The translations under genes were made by a program, and so were the position numbers. The notes under the pieces are model-generated. The model did no database searches, was not told the origin of the DNA, and saw only the letters and a list, made by a program, of their open reading frames with translations. This document shows positions 1 to 11,500 of a DNA stretch of 64,000 nucleotides, one piece after another (position 1 is the stretch's first letter; each line of letters begins with the position of its first letter). Source of the stretch: Metridium senile (taxonomy: Eukaryota > Cnidaria > Anthozoa > Actiniaria > Metridiidae). Location: positions 16,770,180 through 16,834,179 of the forward strand of contig OX459101.1 of NCBI GenBank assembly GCA_949775045.1. Reading direction: 5' to 3'.

Positions 1-300
1 GCAGCAGCGCCGGCGAAGGAAAATGGACTCGTAAACAATTTCACTTGTGTATTGTGGTTATTTTAGCTCTAGATGTGTCATGTGTCTTGATTTTGCCGCA
101 GCGCAAACCAATAAAGACTCAAAAACGATTTTACTTGCATATTGTAGTTATTTTAGCTTTAGTTGTGTCTTGATTTTGCGGCAGCGCAACCGAATAAAAA
201 GTGATTTTACTTGCGTATTATGATTATTTTAGCTTTAGTTGTGTCTTGATTTTGCTGCAGCGCAAACGAATAGATTATAAACAATTTGTTTTTGCATATT
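1..300. repeat. Tandem repeat, unit about 78 bp, 3-4 copies
   Basis: A block containing the phrase TTGATTTTGCxGCAGCGCAA recurs near 91, 171 and 247, each time followed by an A-rich stretch and TTATTTTAGCT. Copies differ by substitutions and small indels. The array runs off the left edge. Homology to the gene D region begins only after it, near position 430. Confidence 0.7.
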
Positions 301-1110
301 GTGCGCTAGGACACTTGGCTGATTGCACGTGCACACTAAATTTAGTCTATTCACGCTTCGACTATTTTTCATTAATTTCTACTAAATTTCGACTAATTAG
401 TTTTTGTGTTTCACGGTTATATTGTTTGCACTCTATTAGATTAAAAAAAGTAACAAAGCACTAATTTAATTCAAAATCCGAGACACAATTCTGGAATTTT
501 ACATTTGTAGATTCGATCTAATGATACATTTAATTTGTTTAGGAAACATCGATGTATTTTTCATTTTGATTAGTGGACGGAAGAAAAGCTCAACAACGAG
601 AAAAATTGTCTTTGTCAACCAAAAATACAATTTGATTTTTTTTAAGGATACTAATATATTGTATACATTGCTAGAATATATCAAAATTAATTTATCGCAA
701 TTTAAAAAAACCTAGAATTTTCCCCGTGATACATTAGTAGAAACATATAAATGGGTTGAAAGGTGCAACCACCATATATTTATTTTGTTCTATGCTCAAG
801 AATATTCAAATGTTTTGGTTTATTTTTCATCGTAGTTTCTCGAGTGTTCTTACTTAAGAAATCTCAAACTAAAATTTAAGGAATCAAATATCAAGTCTCC
901 CATCTAATAATAGGCACATCTCCCTGAATAACACTTATAAAAGTTTGAGGCATCCATCTTGATTGAAGCCTCAAATACCATATATGATATCAAAACTCAT
1001 AGTTCCAACTCATTTATCTCAAGCTCAAAAAGCTGAGTTTCTTCAAATAATTATATATATATAAATCACGAAAAATATTATTTTTTTATATAATGTTTGT
1101 TATTTTTCAG

Positions 1111-1389
1111 TTGCTCCAAAGCTTATCCAGAGACCAAAAACAACAGAATTTGGGTATGTAATGAGAACAAAACTTCTTGAATTCAAAGTATTTTCGTTTC
1201 CTGAGGCCATTGTGACCTGGATCAGACCATACTGGGACAGTAAAATACATGGTAGATTTCGACAGGAAAATGGAAGCCTTGTCATAGATAATGTTCAGTA
1301 CAAGGATGCTGGTTTTTACCAAGCAGTTGCCAGGAATTTACTGGGCGAGGTTGGGGTGTCGACATTTTTGGCTGTGCGAGAGGTTATTG
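1111..1389 (+). CDS. Gene A exon: Ig domain lacking the canonical disulfide
   Basis: The exon is 93 codons, phase 1 to 1. The Ig fold is shown by the strand C tryptophan (IVTWIRP) and the DAGFYQAVARN strand F motif. The B-strand cysteine is replaced ([10 protein letters not shown]) and the F-strand cysteine is replaced by Gln in GFYQAVA. The same loss is seen in the homologous exons of B, C and D. Confidence 0.85.
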
Positions 1390-3054
1390 GTAAGTATTAT
1401 TTTCTTTTCACTCATAAAATTAAATACATGAAAGCAAAAACGAAATCACAATCTAAAAGCAACTATGAAACCCACCAAGCAACCAACGAACTAACCAACG
1501 AACCAACGAACAATGAACCAACAAACCAACGAACCAGCCAACGAACCAACTAACCATTCAACCAAACAACTAAGCAACCAAGCAACCAAGCAACCAATCA
1601 GCCAAGCAACCAAGCAAACAAGCACAACAAATTAATACAAGTAAACAAGTAAATAACCTTACAAACTCAGACAGACAAAACAAATAAAAAACATGTTTAA
1701 TTTCTAATTAACAAACCAAACAAACTTTTAAATCAAAATTTAAACAGCCGAACAAACGAACACAAGAACCAACAAGCAAGCATGCAAATATGACGTGTCT
1801 CTCTAGAAAATAATCTGATTTATATATTCTTATATATTCTTTTTATAAAGTTCCCCAATTTACAACCAAACCAAAAGAGGTCATGCCTTATTCTGATGGA
1901 CAAACCGTTTCATTAACGTGTAGCGCTATTGGAGTACCAAATCCCACGGTCACTTGGAGAAACCAAGATGGAAAAGAAGTGACATCTGGGGAAAAAGGAA
2001 AAAGTACTTTGATAATCAATAGCATTACCGCGGCGCAGCGTGGACGGTATACATGTACCGCACATAATGACTTCTTTAAAGATGAAACGATGGTCTATTT
2101 AATACACACATCTGGTGAGTAGCATTCTTGCAATAAGATACAAATAATAGAAAAATAGTTAAACAACCATAAATAACAATTTTAACATTTTACTCAGTAA
2201 GAAAACATTGTTTTATTTGTTGTTTCCTATTGTTTAATGTGTACGAACTTTGAAAATAGATACCTTGTGTCAGAGAAATATTATTATTTCCAGAAATATA
2301 AAAACACTGATAACCGTGCTAATGTTGGCATACTACCCATTCCACAGGGATTGTCTGTTGTTATATCATACTTATATAAAGCTCCATTTAGGAGGGGTAC
2401 ATGGAGGGGGGAGGGGGAGGGATCCTCAGCACCCCAATACCCTAGCAACGCAAAAAAAAAAAAAATTCAACAACACCGCATCACAATATCTCCCAGCAAA
2501 CACTAAGAACACTACAACTTTAAAACTCACCGCACATCGCAGATTTGGAAAAGCAACCACCGCACACTGAAGGCATCTACATCACCGCAGCACCACACCA
2601 CGACAATCACCCTTGTCCCATTCATTAATCGACTGGAATATATATTACATATCATGATATTGTTCTGCCAAAACAAACAAATGTCTTTAATAGCTTCCAC
2701 TTTTATTGTTAAAATTATATAATTATTTGCCTCCAAGTGATTCGCCTTGCTGGATCGTCCAATCCTTACGAAGGTCGAATAGAAATATACAAAAATGGAA
2801 ACTGGAGAACAGTCTGCGGACATTCCTGGACCACAGCATATGGAAAAGTTACCTGTAAGCAGCTTGGGTTCAGTACCGCATCATCGATTTCTAATCGCGC
2901 AAACTATGGTCAAGGAAGCGGCCCAGTTGCGCGGTTAAGATGTAATGGATATGCAAGCAGGTTGCAGGATTGCAGTGATTTATCGAATACATACCCATAT
3001 AATTCATATCAGAGATGTACTCATCAATATGACGCAGGTGTCAAATGCAGATAA
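1111..3054 (+). CDS. Gene A, 3' end: Ig-Ig-SRCR receptor of the array (5' part outside window)
   Basis: Three exons are visible: 1111-1389 (Ig4 type), 1851-2114 (Ig5 type) and 2738-3054 (SRCR, stop TAA at 3052). Each acceptor is a pyrimidine tract plus AG or AAG, the first two donors are GTAAGT and GTGAGT, and all joins are phase 1, so the reading frame is continuous. The exons and both introns are near copies of gene D exons 8-10. By analogy with D, the missing upstream exons should encode a membrane anchor, stalk, collagen segment and three more Ig domains. No exon of that kind lies between 1 and 1110. The function is probably extracellular ligand binding (inference from SRCR and Ig). It could be a complete gene whose 5' half lies left of the window, or a partial duplicate. 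Confidence 0.8.
1471..1630 (+). repeat. Degenerate ACCAACGA/AACCAAGC tandem repeat in intron
   Basis: Short AACCAAC(G/A)A-type units fill the intron between the two Ig exons of gene A. The same array is at 44160-44310 in gene D, so it predates the duplication. Copy number differs between the two. Confidence 0.75.
1851..2114 (+). CDS. Gene A exon: Ig domain with canonical cysteines
   Basis: Eighty-eight codons, phase 1 to 1. Strand B reads SLTCSAIGVP, strand C VTWRNQDG and strand F GRYTCTAHNDF, so both disulfide cysteines and the tryptophan are present. The counterpart in D (44537-44803) differs by a handful of residues and one extra codon at the end. Confidence 0.88.
2738..3054 (+). CDS. Gene A terminal exon: SRCR domain
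   Basis: About 105 residues. The start [17 protein letters not shown] and the following WRTVCGHSW, VTCKQLGF, ARLRCNGY, LQDCS and AGVKCR blocks match the scavenger receptor cysteine-rich fold. Six cysteines fit the group A pattern. The stop follows directly after the last cysteine, so the domain is the extreme C-terminus. SRCR domains bind polyanions, microbes or proteins in other animals; the ligand here is unknown. Confidence 0.9.
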
Positions 3055-5108
3055 ACGCCCCTTTTCACAAAACAAGTTTTGCCCTTTTTAGAACCGACTT
3101 TGATCGGTATTTATATAAATACCAAACATTCCTTTTTTACCTGTTTTCCTATATGTATTCTATATATGAAGAAGAGATATTGATTTTTTTTTATTTTGTA
3201 TATGTATAACACCTGTAACTGAGGGCAAGAAATTTTGATTTATTAAACTTTTTTATGCTGTCAAATTACACCTAATTGCAAGAACATTGTCCTAATTATA
3301 TAACCCGTTTGTAATTTAGTGGGAAATGAATTAATTAAGACAAAAGAAGATCACTCAAGCTGATGTTCTTTTTAAATGTGACAACATCCTTGTAATTTGG
3401 TGTATATGAAGAATTCGAAAGACCATTGATTTACTTTTATATGCATATAATACTTGTAATTTTGATTCATTAAATTATATTATTTTACGCTGTCCAATTT
3501 TCAAAATTAACTAGCTATTTCTAGTTTTCATAATAAACGTACATGTATGTTTTATCTTTAACTCTTGTTTCCCAACAATGAACTCACATGTCTCAATATA
3601 TCTTTTCAAGTCATCTATACATTTCAATGGTTTTATGGACAATGCTGCTCATGGCATATCTTCCGCCGTGAGCTTTAAAATACAATCCACCATCTTGTTT
3701 CTTTACCCGAGCTTATTCCACAATGCATTGCGCAAAACATTCGTGACGTAAAAACTTCAGAAGGATTGCCAGAAATATCGGACATTAGTCTCCACGCACA
3801 TGCGCATTGGCGTGCTTCTAGTTACAAAATGGCCGCCCAGTTATATAGAAAATGTGTACAGAAAATAGAATTATGCTGATTTATAGCTATTAGGGGTTTC
3901 ATTTACCGTAGCTCCGCATCGATATTGATAACCTACCTAAAAAGCTACTAAATAGACGTGGAATCGATATTTTAATCGAAATGCTTTTAGTCCCCTGGCT
4001 GCTTATCTTTGGAAGCTCTATATCGCTCTTTATCCATACATCGTCTATAAAAAGTCACGATCTCCGCTTCGATATCGGTAGATAAGTGTTAAATCAGCTT
4101 AAAAAAGCTTTAAAACTGTATAATTTGCATTGTTGAATGGTTCCCACGAAGGACGAACTTTGCTTAAGTTTTAGGCGACTCGCCGCCATTTTAAGGCGTA
4201 AAAATCAAGGACAATTGCACCAAAATAATCAATATTGTCGTCATTTTCTTTTTTGAAGCCAGTATAGAATACTGGAATAAAATCAGGGAGCCCAAAGTCT
4301 TGATTTTCTTTGATTTTTTGTTTAAAGCTGGTTGATAGGCTCTTGGGCTTCCTGTGGTGAGAAATTTCAATGAAATTGTTCCTTTTATTGCGAAGTGGCA
4401 TGGCTATATTTTGACCTTTTTGTCTTAAAGTTTCCATTTACTACAGATACGTCTTTTAAGGCCGTGTTGGTTAGATCTTCTAAAAAAACACCGCTTTATC
4501 ATTTATGCGTAGCACCGCTGACCATGTCCGATATTTCTGGCAATGAGGATATTAGCGTGCAGGAGCTTGAATCTAATGGACAAATATCATGAACAATTCG
4601 TCTAAGTATATAATCAATAAAAGATCGCGCATTTGCGAGAATTGCCCACAGCATATATATACGTGTCCATACATATACTTATTGATCCCATTGTCATCTT
4701 TTACACTGCACTTTCATATATACTGCACAAATACCATGTTTTTGTTGGTCAATGTAGTTTATTTTCCCAATGCTTTGTAATAAAAATAGGAAAAAAAAAA
4801 ATATACCAACAAGCAATTCAAAAGATAGAACAAAAGGATGGGAAAAAAACAAAGTGGTAAAGAAAGAAGGGAAAAAGCGAAAATAATGTAAAAAAGATCG
4901 ATATTTTTACAGAAAAATAAGAAGATGATCCTAAAAAGGAAAAAGCAAATGATTGATCTGCTTTCCTATATAGCTACAGGGATAAGGTCCTACGTTTGTC
5001 ACATGAGATCTTAGAATATAAGTTTACATCTTAGCATATGAGCCTCGACCTTCACATATTATTGTTTTAGAATATGACAAATCAGTCTTTCAGTGCTATT
5101 CGGCAACT
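3055..5108. other. Intergenic A-B: 3' flank plus an inserted TIR element
   Basis: AT-rich sequence homologous to 45693-47960 downstream of gene D, apart from insertions in each copy. No open reading frame here has coding character. Possible polyadenylation signals (ATTAAA near 3242, AATAAA near 3532) follow the SRCR stop. Confidence 0.5.
3765..4544. mobile_element. Non-autonomous DNA transposon with 21-bp terminal inverted repeats
   Basis: The ends 3765-3785 and 4524-4544 are perfect inverted copies, beginning ATTGCCAGAAATATCGGACA. The homologous flank of gene D (near 47510-47545) lacks the whole 780 bp, which gives an empty site. No transposase is recognisable inside; the 88-codon reading frame at 4171-4437 has no family character. 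Confidence 0.8.
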
Positions 5109-5504
5109 ATGGAGGACCGTTCAAATACTAAACGCTCACGAAGGCTCACCATTCCACTTCATATTCTTCACTTCTGTTTCTCGTTTGGGCTGATTGTTGC
5201 CGTCGTTCACAACCAGCTTGTTAACAATACAAGGTTTGAGAAACTCGAATCAAAGTGTGTATGCGAAGAGACACCGTTTAAAGCTGAAAAGGCAAAGACA
5301 AACATGACGAGCTCCAAGAGTGATCTGGAATTTGTAACGACAAAGAGTAAGCCAATAACGAAGAGAGATCTAGAGAAAGAACTCCTTGATAACCACACAA
5401 GAAATGATAATTACCAATCAGTGAACATATCGAAAGTTGGTCTAGATAAAAATCAAAATTCGTGGAAGATAAAAGGGACAGCAAATGAAACCTTGGAGGA
5501 AAAA
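5109..5504 (+). CDS. Gene B exon 1: tail, signal anchor, stalk
   Basis: The start ATG at 5109 aligns with the second Met of C, D and E. A basic run (KRSRR) precedes a hydrophobic segment ([19 protein letters not shown]), which predicts type II topology by the positive-inside rule. [21 protein letters not shown] follows, close to the paralogs, then a diverged stalk with several N-X-S/T sites. The exon ends in phase 0 at a GTATGG donor. Confidence 0.85.
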
Positions 5505-8500
5505 GTATGGCGTATAATATACAATTTCTAACTTTAACTCTATTTTTTTATTTAGTGCCATTTTTGAACTACAAAGTTAAGTTTAATACAATCATAATAT
5601 TCCTTTATGTTTGTGCAAACACTATTGTAACAGCCATGGGCTTATCTACACAATTAATTAGCCACCCTCGAATATATTTAACACCCGTACCGTGAAATGA
5701 TATGTTAGAAAAGGAATATTATCCCAACATGCGTACGTTGCCTATTTGAAAATACAAAATCTAGCCGGAGTGGACAATCAAGGGATAGACCTTTTTAAGG
5801 TTCTTTTAGAGCAACCTCAGCCTCGATAGCGTGTGATATGTTCCTTATAATTCGAATACAGCTCGTGAAATTACGAAGTGTTTGATAATGTGTACAGTCC
5901 TTAAATTACCGCGATTTGTAATCAAATACTAAAGAATATATTACACGCTATCGTGTCTGAGGTTGTGGACGTTAACCGAAAACTTAACGTAGCACTGATT
6001 GCAATTTAATTTGCTCCCTTTGTTGCCAATTATTATGAAGGGGCTGAACAAGTTGGGCTGGATTTTCTAGAACCTCTTATTATTATGTTGCTAAAAGTTG
6101 TGATTGATATATTGATGTAAAAGCTTTATTTTACAGGAACAGACAAAGTTACTCCATGCTGACCTGGTTTCCTGTGCAGATAGGCTTAAGGTCATCATCC
6201 ATGTAAGTTTCCTAAATAGTCTCATCGTATTACCTACATTTGTCAAACAACATATAGTAGTATATGTAGTACATATTGCTATAGTGAATACCAAGGGAGC
6301 ACGGTAGACTGTTGTTGTGGTTTGAATGTATTCTATCTTTTGAAGGTTTTCGTCAATCGACTGACCAGTAGAAATGCGGGCGCAAATATTGCCGAGCGAG
6401 TCCCGTAGGGACGAGCAATGTACGAGTGTCGCCTGAGCGTTGTACGTTCCCGCGAGCCCCGGAGGCAGGCGCGCCCGCATTTTTCACCTGCTAGCGGATG
6501 GTCCAATTAATTTGACAATTTCGTAGATGTAATTTAAAACTGACTTTCATAAGATCGTTGTGATTTAAAACTTTCAAAAGATCGATTCAAATTACAACAA
6601 CAGTCTGCCGTGCTCCCTTGTGATTTCGCGTATAACATCTGGAAAGCGATATCATCTCATGCTACAAGCAGCCCAAGCAATGTAGTTGTGCCTAAAATAA
6701 AAGGTACTTAATTATTAACATTTTATTCAATGAGTTTCTTTTAGTCTAAATTACTTTAAATTTTAAATAGCAATAAGATTACATGAAAGTACGTAAGTTC
6801 ACGTAAGTACATCGCTTGGGCTGCCTGTGCTCATGCATATGAAATCATCCTCGTAAACACAATAGGGCCGAAAGGACGACCAATTATAAAGAAGTCACTT
6901 CGAAAAAACGTTCGGAAAATATTCAGGAATATAATTACAAAGTTGTTTTATTTGTTTTTCATTTGTTAAGCACTATTAACAAATTGGTTTTTTTCTTCTT
7001 TAATTTCGCAAAAATAGTTGGAACTGAATTCGGGGACATGTCTTAAGTGACAATGTGCGTAAGAACTAGGGAGCCAATTGCAAACGGCATAAAAAACCGT
7101 TAGGCCCTAATTGCGGTATTGTTTGAAGCACTCTTCTCATTGGTTAAAACATGAAAATCTCCCATAACGTTTCGAGCATTGTAATTGTTTAAAATTTTAT
7201 TTATGGAATGATTCATTTTTAATGAAAGCTTTCGCTAGTATCGATATGACAAAATTTCACCGTGGGGAACATACCAAATTCGAAGCGTAGTTTTGGTATT
7301 GTTTTGAAAGCATATGATTGGATGAGACATTTTAACACAAAAGAAACTATGCTTCGAAAGGGACTTTTTGTACTTTTTATTCTAAAAACATGTTATCCTT
7401 AGGATGATATATCTTTCATCTGAAAACCAAGACATTGTGCAGTGGGAAACGCGATATGCCGCAGAACAATAGAAAGCTCCCTAGTTCTTACTCGCATTGT
7501 CACCTAAATTTCAAATTCAAAACCTGGCCCGTGTTTTTAATTCTGCCCCGCACTCCCCTGCTGATAATCAATGCCGCCCCCGCTTTGAGAACAAAGGTCT
7601 GGTTCTCAAAACATATCAAAAATAATAGTATTGGGGTTGTTTTTTAATTATTTGATATCGGATGGATATGAAAAATATTTGAAATTATATTCCATGTTGA
7701 ACACAACAAAGCATGCAGGTCTCTGTTTCTTTTTTACAGGATTACTTATTATCATACAAGAAAGCTGCAAGTGGGGAATGTAAAATACTCAAAGGTAAAG
7801 CTAAATAAACATTGTCAAATAAATAGAGGGACGGACGGACGGACGGACGGACAGACAGACAAACGGACGGACAGACGGAAATAAATCAGCTGGTCACTTT
7901 TGAGTGTAATTTTCCAAATGTGTTATCTTATCCCCATTTCTTAATTAAAGGTCAAAAAGGTGACAAAGGGTTGGTGGGACAAAAGGGAGAAAGATGCTGT
8001 GCTGGTACATCATTTGGTAAGTCCTGAGTTCACAATTATGGAATTAAGGTTTGCAAAATAATGATAAACTTTATAAACATGATGATAAAATTATAATCAT
8101 ATCAAATCTGTAATCACTAGCACATTTTGCAATCTGATTGGTATAGAGGAGTGCGATTAATTCCTAAATTGCGTCATTTTTAGTTGTAAATCAAACCTTT
8201 TCCGACTTTTAATTGCACCTATTTGAGATCTCACATAATTTTTCAAAACAGCCAATCACATGGGAAATATATATATTTAACCAATCACACCAAAGATTTA
8301 TAAAAAATCATTTCTACTATTGGAAAAAAAATCGGCAATTTTGAAGCTAGGAAAACGTTTTTTGACTGGATCATTAAGCACTTTTGGATATCCTCTATAT
8401 CCTGTTTTGAATTATCTCAATTTTGTACAGTTTCAAAAAAATGTAAAATAGCATTAACAATTACTCGGAAAGATAGATAGGGCACGCTCAAATGGAAATT

Positions 8501-11500
8501 GAGGGATCGTTTCTGGTCTGTTTCTCGTTTATTAGCCTGACCTGTACTTCCTGTACTAATTACAAGCTATGCAGGTTCGTACTACAAAAGCTGAGGTTGC
8601 GCCAGCTCGTCCACAAACACTTTCCGTAGTTGGAGTGGTTGTTGTCAGTAGGAATTCCAAACTCGACCACTTCCCTTACTTTGGTTTGTACTTTCTAGTG
8701 CGAGCTAGACTACAGTGTCAGTCTTGGTTCGCAACTAAATACAAGAGTTTGCACAGTTATGTGTGACAGAGAGCTTTACAGACAATCCTTTTATTATCAG
8801 AAACCTAAGTCGACAAGTCTAATATCCTGTTTACATCATGTCCAGTCAAAACTAAGCTTATGGTGTTCTTATTTGAAGAGGGTGCAACGCAACGAAACTA
8901 CATGTAACTAAATTAACCAAAACAGATTATATTTCTAATGTAAACATGCCAAAATTTTTCAAGGTCATTGAAAAAAAAACCATTTGAATTGAGAACTAGA
9001 TAATTATCTTCAATTCCGTCCTCTAACAATAATTTGTTATACCTTCTACGACAGCTCAAGCGTGCTGGGATAAACTCTTCTGACCTAGTGCTGTAATAAG
9101 ATCAGTATTAGAATATGCGTGCCAGGTATTCCATCGCAGCCTCCCTGACTACCTATCTACCCAGATTGAGGCAATACAGAGGCGCGCAATGAGAACGATT
9201 TATCCAGAGCTCAACTACTCAGAGGCACTTCAGGCAGCTGAATTAACAACCCTGTCTGCCAGGCGTGATATTTTGTCCAACGACTTATTCGAGATGATTG
9301 CCAATGATTCAGACCACAAGCTGGCTTCACTTCTCCCGCCGAAGGCCTCCAACAACAGAAAACTACACGGAGGATGAGACAATTTGACATTCCCCATTGT
9401 AGGACAAATCGATTTAAAAATTCGTTTATACTCAGTCATTCAATGGAACGCTTTAGTAGCCCATAATTTAAAAAAAATTATTGTAAATAGTATATTCAAT
9501 ACTATCGAATTTGTATAAATTATATTTATTATAGTTAGTGTATATATATATGATATTGTATTTTACCACGTAATTCAGCTTTCGGCTGCTAGGTGTAGTT
9601 ATTTAAATAAACGGTCTATCTATCGATCTATCTATCTATCTTGTCTATTCAATTTGTCAGCATACTTTGTTTGAAATTTGTTGAAATCCTCAAATACACT
9701 AAACAATTAGGTATAACCATATTATTTTCATAAAACAAAATAGTTTATCATTTTTTAATTTATATTTTGCGTAGATTTGATCACTCATTCGAATGATGGC
9801 ATGTTTGACTTTTCATCAAAACGCTCAAGTTTTGGTTTATCCAAAAAGATTACAAAATGGATATAATTAAATGGTATTAGAACTTCGTGTCGTGCAATTT
9901 TCGTCTCAAATCGTACTTGTGATAAAACATTTTATAGATACATATATTCCTTTATTTAAACAGGGTAACTCTTTTATAATTATTTTACAAAATGTAATAA
10001 CTGTTACCAATATATAGATGCCCTTCTTATTTCATAAACCGTTGTGTAGGTTTATGCATCAAGCATCAACCCAAGATTGTACGTTAACTTATTTAAATTT
10101 ATTTTTTTGTAATCACTTACATGGATAATACATCTATTTGTTTTAGCGCCACCCTTAATCCAGCCGAGAAGCAATGAAGTCGTTATAAACGAAGGTGTCA
10201 AGGCAGTCCTACTCTGTAACGCAACAGCAAATCCCGCTGCCACAATCACTTGGTATCGTGACGAGAAGTTAATAAAAGAAAAGCGTGACAGTGGATCATA
10301 CCGTTACAGTGTCACGCACCGTGACATAACACCCGAAGGTATGTTATAGTTCAATATATCATTCATGCTATATATTGACCGGACACTGTGTATCTTTTAT
10401 ATATATATTTATTTCAAAAATCGTTGTGTAGGCTTATACAACAAGCATCAAGCCATGCTTGTACGTTAACTTATAGAGTCTTTTTTAAATATCTTTTAAA
10501 TATATTAGATTTAATGCTCGTACAGTCATTGCTTAATTTGATGTAATTCCTCAAAACTGATTGACTGATTAGCAGAAAAAAAGTGAAATGAAATTTCCCA
10601 ATTTGCTAGTCGCGATGTAACGATTATCGTTGTCAGTTTCATCAACTAGAATTGTACTTAGATATGTTATTGCTTTAACGAACAGGGTCACCAAGAGTTC
10701 GATCTTTTTGCCCTAGTGAAATGCCACAACCATTGATACAAAGCTCTTTGATGATAAGAAACACAAACGGACTGGATACAGGGACATTTACTTGTAAGGC
10801 AACCAATTTCATGGGTACTTCAAGTCTGGATGTACACATGGTAGTACAAGGTTTGTATGTACGTTATATTTGTAATTTTCACAGTTCTCGTCAATCAGCC
10901 CTAGTCTAAAATATTCTTTACAATTTGACTACAGCCAGCGGTAATGTGCACACTATCAAAACATTGAAACACTTAAAATTCCGCGGGCTGTAATTCCAAA
11001 GAATATATCACACGCTATCGAGGCTAAGGTTAATGAAGTAAAACTGTGAATTGGTCTGACTTTATCAAGCTAAGGTTTACGTACGCGTGTTTAAACATAG
11101 CCTCGATACCTATGATCTACATTGGAATCATCTCTATACCGAACCCTTAAAAAAAACAGAATTATCTTTTAGACATCAGTTTTGGTACCAAATTTGTCCA
11201 AAACTGCAAATAAAACCTCAATAAAACGGACGTTCTGCTAAGCCGGACATTTCTCTTGGCGCAAACGCTGTCCGATCACTGTTCGTATTTATTCTTAATT
11301 TCCAGAGTATGTAAGCTGTTTTATTATCCCACCCAACATCGCGGTCGTGCAAGGTGAAGATGTATTGCTAAGCTGTCGAGCCTCTGGTGTGCCACACCCA
11401 ACTATCACGTGGTACAGGAAAGATGATAGACCAATGCCAGCACAGCACAACGTTGCCATTGGAGACTTACGTATTAAGAATATAAGTAAAGAAGAAGAAG

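Noticed and set aside
4171..4437. 88-codon minus-strand reading frame
   Set aside because: Lies wholly inside the TIR element at 3765-4544, absent from the duplicate locus, no family match.
6091..6480. 129-codon minus-strand reading frame
   Set aside because: Overlaps gene B exon 2 in antisense and runs into the GC-rich palindrome of a TIR element.
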